A stretch of DNA of 10,426 nt, taken from Vulcanimicrobiota bacterium. Lineage in GTDB: Bacteria > Vulcanimicrobiota > Vulcanimicrobiia > Vulcanimicrobiales > Vulcanimicrobiaceae. The position numbers and the translations under genes were made by a program. The notes below the pieces were generated by a model that was not told the DNA's origin, searched no databases, and was given only the letters and a program-made list of their open reading frames with translations. Location: NCBI GenBank assembly GCA_019233415.1, contig JAFAMK010000412.1, positions 1 to 10,426 on the forward strand, read 5' to 3'. Positions 1 to 5,562 of this stretch are shown one piece after another (the first letter of the stretch is position 1; each line of letters starts with the position of its first letter).

Positions 1-131
1 CGCCAGAGCCTGTGTGCAGATTGAAGTTTATGGTCTTCATGTTCGCAGCCCGCAACGCGGCGTCACACGCGTGGTGATCGAACGTTCCCAGTTGCGAGAT
101 CGCGTGGAAGAGATCGCCCAAGCGACGACGC

Positions 132-1259
132 CTACTGGCGCAGCGGCATCAGGACGTAGAGCTGTTCGCCGGAGCCTTCGCCGAGTTCGAGGGGGCGGAT
201 TGCAGCTGGGGAGAGCGGGCCGAGGAATTCGAGGACGGTTTGCGGCGAGTCAACGTGGTTGAGGATCTCGACGAGGTAGCGCGCGTTGAAGGCGATCGCG
301 AGGTCCTCGCCGGTCTGTTCGACTTCGAGTTCTTCGTAGGCGTTGCCGGTCACGTCGGACTTCGCCGTGATCATCAGCGTCTGGTTCGCGACTTCCAGTT
401 TAACCATCGAGGCGCGGTCGCCGGCGACCAGTTCGGCGCGGCGCAAGCCGCCGATGAGGCCCTGCGTGTTGACGACGACGCGGCGGTCGAACTTCGCCGG
501 AATCACCTGTTGGTAGTTCGGGTACTGACCGTCGACGAGCCGCACGACGATCGACGTCGTCCCCGCGGTGAACTGGAGCTGGTTGGCGTTCGCGCCGAGC
601 GCGGTGACTTCGACGAGTTCCGCGGCGCCAAGGTTGCGCGCCGCCTCGTTGAGGGCACGCGAGGGGACGATGTACTTCGCCGTTCCGTCGATGCCGCGTT
701 CGAGCGCCGAGGTCCAGCGCGCGAGCCGGTAGCCGTCGGTCGCGACGAGCGTGATCCGCTCGCCGTCGAGCTCGATCAGCGTGCCCATCAGGACCGCACC
801 GCGCGCCTCTTCGTTCGAGGCGGCGAAGATCGTCGCGGCGACGCCTTCGCGGAAGCGCTTGGCGGCGAGTGCGAACGACTGCCCCTTCTGCGCGCTCGGC
901 AGCGGTGGGTACTCGTCGGCGGGCAGCGCGTGAAAGTCGTAGTTCGACCGCTCGGCCTTGACCGACGCCCGCGACGGCGAGCCGGTCAGCTCGAGCAGTC
1001 CCGCCGGCAGGTTCCCGAGATAGCCGCTGAAGAGCCGCGCCGGGACGGTGACCGCACCCGACTCGGTGATCTCGGCTGGGAACGACTGCTCCAGCGTCAG
1101 CTCGAGATCGGTCGCCCGCACGCGGATCGCGCCCTCGTCCGCGCTGAGCAGCACGTTCGAGAGGATCGGCACCGTCGTGTGCGCGTTGACGACCTTGCTC
1201 GCCGCGCCGACTGCGGACGCGATGTCTTTCGTACTACACGTGAACTTCAACTGATCCAC
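132..1259 (-). CDS. dnaN: DNA polymerase III beta subunit (sliding clamp)
   Basis: This gene encodes the ring-shaped clamp that tethers DNA polymerase III to DNA and docks many replication and repair proteins. The 375-aa product is close to the family length (366 aa in E. coli). Family landmarks visible are the N-terminal stretch MDQLKFTCST, the second-domain motif ATDGYRLAR (173-181), DGQYPNYQQVIP (243-254), and the C-terminal YVLMPLRQ, equivalent to the E. coli MPMR end that lines the client-binding pocket. The start is GTG (complement of 1257-1259). No clear Shine-Dalgarno precedes it; instead a small palindrome (GTTCCgGGAAC on the plus strand, 1261-1271) sits there. It is co-directional with dnaA but separated from it by 337 bp that contain a terminator-like hairpin, so it probably has its own promoter. 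Confidence 0.98.
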   Translation of the reverse strand: MDQLKFTCSTKDIASAVGAASKVVNAHTTVPILSNVLLSADEGAIRVRATDLELTLEQSFPAEITESGAVTVPARLFSGYLGNLPAGLLELTGSPSRASVKAERSNYDFHALPADEYPPLPSAQKGQSFALAAKRFREGVAATIFAASNEEARGAVLMGTLIELDGERITLVATDGYRLARWTSALERGIDGTAKYIVPSRALNEAARNLGAAELVEVTALGANANQLQFTAGTTSIVVRLVDGQYPNYQQVIPAKFDRRVVVNTQGLIGGLRRAELVAGDRASMVKLEVANQTLMITAKSDVTGNAYEELEVEQTGEDLAIAFNARYLVEILNHVDSPQTVLEFLGPLSPAAIRPLELGEGSGEQLYVLMPLRQ

Positions 1260-1596
1260 CGTTCCGGGAACCGTCCGTGGCCGGTCTTTAGTTTAAAGAA
1301 AGATCGTCGTAATAGCAGTAAGGCGGTGAACAGCGGGGACAACCGCCGAACCTCACGCCCACCGTGGCTCCGCGCCCGATTTCATCCTGTGGACGGGAGA
1401 CGCCCCCAATCCACGTGATCCCCGCCGAGCGCGCGCATCCCGTTTTTCCACGGTGCCGCACGTGCCCTGTGCCCGAGCGGGGGATGGACAATGTGGGATC
1501 GGCAGGGGCGCACCTTTTCCGGACCGCCGGGTCGGGCAGAAACGACGAAGCCGGGGTGCTCCCCCGGCTTCGCGCGCGCCGAGCAAAGGCACGATC
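1260..1596 (-). other. dnaA-dnaN intergenic region, candidate origin unwinding region
   Basis: This gap of 337 bp has no convincing gene. Read in the dnaA-to-dnaN direction (minus strand) it holds the dnaA terminator hairpin (1546-1572), scattered DnaA-box-like 9-mers (for example TTTTCCACG on the plus strand at 1444-1452 and CCGTCCACA on the minus strand near 1387-1395), then CTGTTCACC (complement of 1325-1333), a short GC spacer, trinucleotides TTA-CTG-CTA-TTA (complement of 1310-1321), and an AT-rich patch (1287-1304, 15 of 18 A/T). That order (box, GC spacer, CTA/TTA-like trios, AT-rich) resembles the basal unwinding system described for Bacillus subtilis. The patch also contains a perfect inverted repeat CTTTA-gtt-TAAAG (1286-1298). 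The dnaN promoter should lie here too. The origin role is an inference. Confidence 0.5.
1546..1572 (-). terminator. Hairpin terminator downstream of dnaA
   Basis: A perfect 11-bp inverted repeat (CGAAGCCGGGG ... CCCCGGCTTCG) with a 5-nt loop lies 25 bp after the dnaA stop codon. In the dnaA transcript the stem is followed by TCGTTTCTG, a modest U-rich tail, which fits an intrinsic terminator or at least an attenuating hairpin between dnaA and dnaN. Confidence 0.7.
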
Positions 1597-2964
1597 TCAC
1601 TCCGACTGAACCTGCGCGATCAGCGACCGAATCTTGTTGCGGAAGGCTTCGTCGGAGTCCATCATGTCGGCGATCTTGTCGCGCGCGTACATCGCGGTCG
1701 TGTGGTCTTTCTTGCCGAACTCGCGAGCGATCTGCGGGAGCGACGCGCCGGTGAGCTGCCAGGCGATGTACATCGCGACCTGGCGCGGCAGCGTCACGCG
1801 CTGATCGCGCCGCTGCGCCTCCATCTCCTTGACCGAGATGCCGTAGTGTTTCGCGCAGCGCTCCTTGATGAGCGGGATCGTCACGCGGTGCATCGGCGCC
1901 TGCGCGACGGCGTTCTTCAGCACTTCGCCGGCGAGCTCGACCGTGATCGGCGACTTCGTCAGCGAGGCGAACGCGACGACGCGGATCAGCGAGCCTTCCA
2001 GCTCGCGGATGTTCGACGGGATGACCTTCGCGATGAAGGCCAGGACTTCGTCAGGCACCGGGACCTTTTCGGTCTCGGCTTTCTTGCGCAGAATCGCTTC
2101 GCGCGTCTCGAAATCCGGTGGCTGGATGTCGGTGAGGAGGCCCCACTCGAACCGCGAGCGCAGCCGGTTCTCCAGCGTTTGAATCTCTTTCGGCGGGCGG
2201 TCGCTGGAGATCACCAGCTGCTTCTGCGCCTCATGGAGCGAGTTGAACGTGTGGAAGAACTCCTCTTGGGTCTGCTCCTTGCCCTCGAGGAACTGAATGT
2301 CGTCGATCAAGAGCACGTCGACGTGGCGGTACCGGTTGCGGAACTCGACCGTCTGGTTGTTCTTGATCGCGATGATGAACTCGTTCGTGAACTTCTCGGA
2401 CGAGACGTAGACGATGTTCGCGTTCGGGTTGCGCGCGAGCACGCGGTGCCCGATCGCGTGCATGAGGTGCGTCTTGCCCAGTCCCACGCCGCCATACAAA
2501 AAAAGCGGGTTGTACGCCATCGCCGGCGCCTCGGCGACCGCTTGCGCGGCCGCGTGGGCGAACCGGTTCGAATTCCCGATGACGAAGTCGTCGAACGTGT
2601 AGCGCGCGTTGAGGTGGCCGATCCGCAGGTCGTCCGGCGCCGCAGGCTTCGCGGCGGGCGCGACCGCGGTCTCCGGGGTCTGTGTCCCGGTCCCCGGGTC
2701 GACGATCACGCGCAAGGCGATCTCGGCGCCGAGCAGGTCGTGCAGCACGGCCGTGATGTCGCCCTTGAGCCGGTTCTCGACCCAATCGCGTGCGAACGTA
2801 GTCTGGACCGCCAGAACGATCTCCGAGGGCGTCAGGTCGATCAGCCGCATCGGCTTGAGCCACATCTCGTAGACCGGTTTATTGTAGCGCGGCTCGAGAC
2901 GCTCGAGCGCTGCCGTCCAAAGATCTTGAGGGCCCGTGGCCATCGCCGTGCTGGTCTGATGCAT
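1597..2964 (-). CDS. dnaA: Chromosomal replication initiator protein DnaA
   Basis: This is the AAA+ initiator that binds DnaA boxes and opens the origin. The 455-aa product has all four domains. Domain I is at about 12-90. A short Pro/Ala-rich linker spans about 91-112. The AAA+ core has Walker A GGVGLGKT (158-165), Walker B LLIDDIQF (218-225), sensor 1 VISSDRPP (251-258), the box VII arginine finger R271 in RLRSRF, and the sensor 2 segment NIRELEGSLIRV with R320. Domain IV carries the basic loop RRDQRVTLPRQ (385-395) and the signature DHTTAMYARDKI (420-431). The ATG at complement 2962-2964 is chosen; an in-frame ATG seven codons later is possible, but neither has a good Shine-Dalgarno. A TAGGTT hexamer 8 nt before the first ATG suggests a leaderless message. 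It diverges from rpmH across the origin region. Confidence 0.98.
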   Translation of the reverse strand: MHQTSTAMATGPQDLWTAALERLEPRYNKPVYEMWLKPMRLIDLTPSEIVLAVQTTFARDWVENRLKGDITAVLHDLLGAEIALRVIVDPGTGTQTPETAVAPAAKPAAPDDLRIGHLNARYTFDDFVIGNSNRFAHAAAQAVAEAPAMAYNPLFLYGGVGLGKTHLMHAIGHRVLARNPNANIVYVSSEKFTNEFIIAIKNNQTVEFRNRYRHVDVLLIDDIQFLEGKEQTQEEFFHTFNSLHEAQKQLVISSDRPPKEIQTLENRLRSRFEWGLLTDIQPPDFETREAILRKKAETEKVPVPDEVLAFIAKVIPSNIRELEGSLIRVVAFASLTKSPITVELAGEVLKNAVAQAPMHRVTIPLIKERCAKHYGISVKEMEAQRRDQRVTLPRQVAMYIAWQLTGASLPQIAREFGKKDHTTAMYARDKIADMMDSDEAFRNKIRSLIAQVQSE

Positions 2965-3260
2965 AACCGTCTAACCTACGCCATAGTCCGAGCCGGCGCG
3001 CTAGGTACGCCCGGGGAGAATGAGCGATGGGGATTGGCCCGGCGGGGGGCGCTTCCTGCGGCCTTTTCCCCCGGAGTTCTCCACTTCTCCACAGGTGTAT
3101 AGGGTGCGCCGGGACGAGGTTCGGCGCCGGTATCCACGAGTTTCCCGCCAACACGAATTCGGGCAGGAACCCAGGCCAGACGGGGGCGGCGGCCCGCTCG
3201 GCGCGCGCTCAATCCACAGGTCTCTCCACACGCTGTGGACAACTCAGGAATGCTTCTCAC
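2965..3260. other. oriC region with DnaA-box cluster (dnaA-rpmH intergenic)
   Basis: The gap between divergent dnaA and rpmH is the usual place for oriC. DnaA-box-like 9-mers related to TTATCCACA are seen at 3077-3085 (TTCTCCACT), 3085-3093 (TTCTCCACA), 3130-3138 (GTATCCACG), 3210-3218 (CAATCCACA), 3222-3230 (CTCTCCACA) and, inverted, 3234-3242 (TTGTCCACA). The best, at 3085-3093 and 3234-3242, match 8 of 9 positions. The first two are tandem and share one base. The last three start exactly 12 bp apart. No strongly AT-rich unwinding element is obvious here, so unwinding may occur in the dnaA-dnaN gap. Origin function is inferred from position and boxes. Confidence 0.8.
2973..2978 (-). promoter_or_regulatory. 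Putative -10 hexamer of dnaA (leaderless type)
   Basis: TAGGTT on the minus strand fits TAnnnT and ends 8 nt before the dnaA ATG, with no Shine-Dalgarno between. The same arrangement recurs before ada, the DUF1203 gene and mnmG. Confidence 0.4.
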
Positions 3261-3275
3261 CTTGCGCGTTTTCCC

Positions 3276-3305
3276 TTGACGGTACCCCGAGTCGGCCCGT
3301 ATACT
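3276..3305 (+). promoter_or_regulatory. Sigma-70-type promoter of the rpmH operon
   Basis: TTGACG (3276-3281) and TATACT (3300-3305) are separated by 18 bp, each one base off the canonical -35 and -10 hexamers. The predicted start near 3312 leaves a leader of about 50 nt before rpmH. This would drive the ribosomal/RNase P/membrane-insertion operon away from the origin. Confidence 0.8.
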
Positions 3306-3360
3306 GTCTTGTCGCACCGACGGACTCGGCTTGTCCGGTCCCACCTCCAGGAGAACCCTC

Positions 3361-3495
3361 GTGAAGCGGACCTTTCAGCCGCACAACCGGCGCCGCAAGC
3401 GCGTCCACGGCTTCCTCGAACGGATGTCCACGAAGAACGGCCGTCGCGTCCTCGCGGCACGCCGCAAGAAGGGCCGTCATCGCCTGAGCGTCTAG
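3361..3495 (+). CDS. rpmH: Large ribosomal subunit protein bL34
   Basis: This encodes the tiny, very basic 50S protein L34. Translation from GTG gives 44 residues beginning MKRTFQPHNRRRKRVHGF and ending in a basic run with RHRLSV, a full match to the L34 pattern (KRTFQP, then R/K-rich, with RMSTKNGRRVLAARRKKGR). The Shine-Dalgarno AGGAGA (3349-3354) is 6 nt from the GTG and fixes the start. It is the first gene of the operon, as in most bacteria, with rnpA 4 nt downstream. Confidence 0.97.
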   Translation: MKRTFQPHNRRRKRVHGFLERMSTKNGRRVLAARRKKGRHRLSV

Positions 3496-3499
3496 GCTC

Positions 3500-3823
3500 G
3501 TGCGGGCGTACGACTCCCTGCGGCGGCGCGGCGACTTCGCACGCGTGACGCGGCGGGGAAAGCGGTACGCCGGCAGCTACCTGACCTGCTTCGTCGCGGA
3601 CGGCCGCCGGCAGACGCGGGTCGGGATCACGGTGGGCGGCGCGGTCGGCGGAGCGGTCGTCCGCAACCGCCTCCGCCGTCGGATCAAAGCCATCCTGGAC
3701 CGTTACCCGCTCGGCGCGCCGCCCTGGCGCGACATCGTCTTCATCGCCCGCCCCGGCGCGGGCGAGCTCCGCTTCGACGAGCTCGCCGCCGAGGTCGCGC
3801 GCGCATTCCGGGCCGCGCCGTGA
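3500..3823 (+). CDS. rnpA: Ribonuclease P protein component
   Basis: This is the protein subunit that helps the catalytic RNase P RNA bind and cleave the 5' leader of precursor tRNAs. The 107-aa product shows LRRRGDFARV (7-16), RYAGSYLTCFVA (22-33), the TRVGITVG strand, and the diagnostic basic RNR motif RNRLRRRIKA (55-64), followed by DIVFIARPGA (78-87). Length is normal for RnpA. The GTG start is 4 nt after the rpmH stop, so translation is probably coupled to rpmH. Its stop codon overlaps the yidD start (GTGA). Confidence 0.96.
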   Translation: MRAYDSLRRRGDFARVTRRGKRYAGSYLTCFVADGRRQTRVGITVGGAVGGAVVRNRLRRRIKAILDRYPLGAPPWRDIVFIARPGAGELRFDELAAEVARAFRAAP

Positions 3824-4059
3824 TCGGCCGCTCGGCGGCGCTGCTCACGCTGCGCCTCTACAAGCGCTTCATCTCGCCGGTGCTCCCGCCGGCGTGCCGC
3901 TTCCGGCCGACCTGCTCCGAGTACGCGGCCGAAGCGATCGAGAAACACGGCCTCGTGCGCGGCGGTAGCATGGCGCTGCGCCGCTTGGCCCGCTGCGGCC
4001 CCTGGCACCCGGGCGGCTTCGACCCGGTCCCTTCCCCGACGCCTCGAAAGGCCTCCTGA
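3820..4059 (+). CDS. yidD: Membrane protein insertion efficiency factor YidD
   Basis: This small protein is thought to act at the inner face of the membrane beside YidC to aid membrane protein insertion. The 79-aa product carries the whole family signature: LYKRFISPVLPPACRFRPTC (13-32), SEYAAEAIEKHG, and RCGPWHPGGFDPVP (58-71), with conserved cysteines C26, C32 and C59. The N-terminal part (1-22) can form an amphipathic helix. The GTG start overlaps the rnpA stop (GTGA), giving likely translational coupling. yidC follows 3 nt later. Confidence 0.95.
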   Translation: MIGRSAALLTLRLYKRFISPVLPPACRFRPTCSEYAAEAIEKHGLVRGGSMALRRLARCGPWHPGGFDPVPSPTPRKAS

Positions 4060-4062
4060 CGC

Positions 4063-4905
4063 GTGCTCCTCGCCGCTAACCCCTTCTCCGCGCTGTTCGA
4101 CCCGCTCGTCCACGCGCTGACCACGGCGCTGGTCGCGCTGCACAACTTGATCCCGAACTACGGCTGGGCGCTGATCATCATGGCGGCCGTCGTGCGCATC
4201 CTGCTGTGGCCGCTCTCCGAGATGCAGTTCCGCTCGATGGCGGAGATGCAGAAGGTCCAGCCGCTGATGAAGCAGCTGCAGGCGAAATACAAGGGCGACC
4301 CGCAGACGCTCAATCAAAAGACGATGGAGCTGTACCGCGAGCACAAGGTGAACCCGCTCGCCGGCTGCGTCCCGATGCTGATCCAGCTCCCGATCCTGTT
4401 CGGGATGTTCTACGCGATTCAAGCCGAGACGAAGGCCTTCGCGGCGGAGCACTGGCTGTGGATCGGCTCCGCGCTCTCCGAGAAGCTCCCCAGCATCTTC
4501 GCGACGAGCCTCGCCAAGCCGGACTACGTGCTGCTGGCCGTCTACGCGGTGTCGATGTACTTCACGATCCGCTACAGCAGCCCGCCGTCGAGCGATCCGC
4601 AGCAGGCGCAGACGCAGAAGATCATGGCGATCCTCTCGCCGGCGATGATCGCGTTCTTCGGTTTCAAGCAGAGCTGGGCGTCGGCGTTCTACATCTACTG
4701 GTTCGCGCTCAACGTGTTCAGCGTCGCGCAGCAGATGTACATGTACCGCCGGCACGGGCTGATCGGCCCGAAGGCGGCCCAGCCGGCGCCCGCGCTCGTC
4801 GCCCCCGCGGCGTCCACCGACGGCGCGAAGAAGCAGGCCACGGCCGGCGGCCCATCGGCGAACGGAAAGCGAACCTATCGCCCGAAGAAGCGGGCTCGGC
4901 GGTGA
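4063..4905 (+). CDS. yidC: Membrane protein insertase YidC/Oxa1 family
   Basis: This inserts and folds membrane proteins, alone or with SecYEG. The 280-aa product lacks the large periplasmic P1 domain of Gram-negative YidC (E. coli 548 aa) and resembles the short Gram-positive/Oxa1 type. Hydrophobic segments are visible at about 14-30, 34-51 (GWALIIMAAVVRILLWPL, with the expected groove arginine R45), 97-120 (NPLAGCVPMLIQLPILFGMF), 154-170 and 188-223 (two helices). The region 52-95 is the cytoplasmic hairpin (MQKVQPLMKQLQAKYKGD). There is no lipobox. The C-terminus (about 236-280) is an Ala/Pro-rich tail ending in a basic TYRPKKRARR, suited to ribosome contact. The start is GTG, 3 nt after yidD, with AAAGG (4047-4051) as a distant Shine-Dalgarno. 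Confidence 0.95.
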   Translation: MLLAANPFSALFDPLVHALTTALVALHNLIPNYGWALIIMAAVVRILLWPLSEMQFRSMAEMQKVQPLMKQLQAKYKGDPQTLNQKTMELYREHKVNPLAGCVPMLIQLPILFGMFYAIQAETKAFAAEHWLWIGSALSEKLPSIFATSLAKPDYVLLAVYAVSMYFTIRYSSPPSSDPQQAQTQKIMAILSPAMIAFFGFKQSWASAFYIYWFALNVFSVAQQMYMYRRHGLIGPKAAQPAPALVAPAASTDGAKKQATAGGPSANGKRTYRPKKRARR

Positions 4906-4929
4906 CGCCGCACCAGGGATAAAGGACGG

Positions 4930-5562
4930 ATGGACGACTACGAAGGCGGGCGCCGACGCGCCCACGGACAACGCCGGCGCGCGGGACGCACGCTGGAAAA
5001 GCGCGGCCCGGCGCCGAGCGGCGGAGCCGGCGGTGAGCGCCGGCCGCGGCGCTCGGGCCCGCCGCGCGACCGGCCGATGGCCGACGTCGCGCCCTCGCCG
5101 GAGCCTGAAGCGGCGAAGCCGGCGCGCGCGCTGCTCGAAGAGATCCTCGCCAAGATGGGGCTCGACGACGTCGAGATCGTCTACATCGCGCGCAGCGAGG
5201 GCGAGTACTTCGAGGTGCGCGGGCCGCGGCTCGCCTCGCTGATCGGGCGCGAAGGCAAGACGCTCGAAGCGCTCAACCTGATCTACAACAACATCATCAA
5301 CGCCGGCGTGCGCAACAACCGCCGCTACTACACGATCGATGCGGAAGGCTACCGCGCGCGGCGCGCCGACCAGCTCAAGACGCTCGCGCTCGCGACGCTC
5401 GAACGCGTCGTGCGCGAGAACAAGCCGATCAAGCTCGAACCGATGCTGCCGTCGGAGCGCAAGATCGTACACTTGGCGCTGGCGGACTCGCCGTTCGTGC
5501 GCACCGAGTCCGAAGGCGTCGAACCCGAACGGCGCCTGGTGGTCTTCCCGAAAGAAGCATGA
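4930..5562 (+). CDS. khpB: KH and R3H domain RNA-binding protein (Jag/KhpB family)
   Basis: This is a cytoplasmic RNA-binding protein (Jag, SpoIIIJ-associated; KhpB/EloR in streptococci) usually encoded after yidC. The 210-aa product has a KH-like domain at about 68-140 with the GxxG-type loop GREGKT (106-111) and LNLIYNNIIN, then an R3H domain at about 142-208 with the R-x3-H core RKIVH (177-181). The first 60 residues are Arg/Gly/Pro-rich and look disordered; the Jag_N domain found in Firmicutes homologues is missing. AAAGGA (4921-4926) is 3 nt from the ATG, a short spacing. An in-frame ATG at codon 50 is an alternative start that would delete the basic tail. The stop overlaps the mnmE start (ATGA). 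Confidence 0.93.
   Translation: MDDYEGGRRRAHGQRRRAGRTLEKRGPAPSGGAGGERRPRRSGPPRDRPMADVAPSPEPEAAKPARALLEEILAKMGLDDVEIVYIARSEGEYFEVRGPRLASLIGREGKTLEALNLIYNNIINAGVRNNRRYYTIDAEGYRARRADQLKTLALATLERVVRENKPIKLEPMLPSERKIVHLALADSPFVRTESEGVEPERRLVVFPKEA

Noticed and set aside
14..262. 82-codon open frame on the plus strand overlapping the end of dnaN
   Set aside because: More than half of it is antisense to dnaN, there is no ribosome-binding site and no recognisable family.
1453..3102. 549-codon open frame on the plus strand opposite dnaA
   Set aside because: It is antisense to an unmistakable dnaA, is rich in Arg/Asp/Val typical of reverse-frame reading of GC-rich codons, and matches no family.
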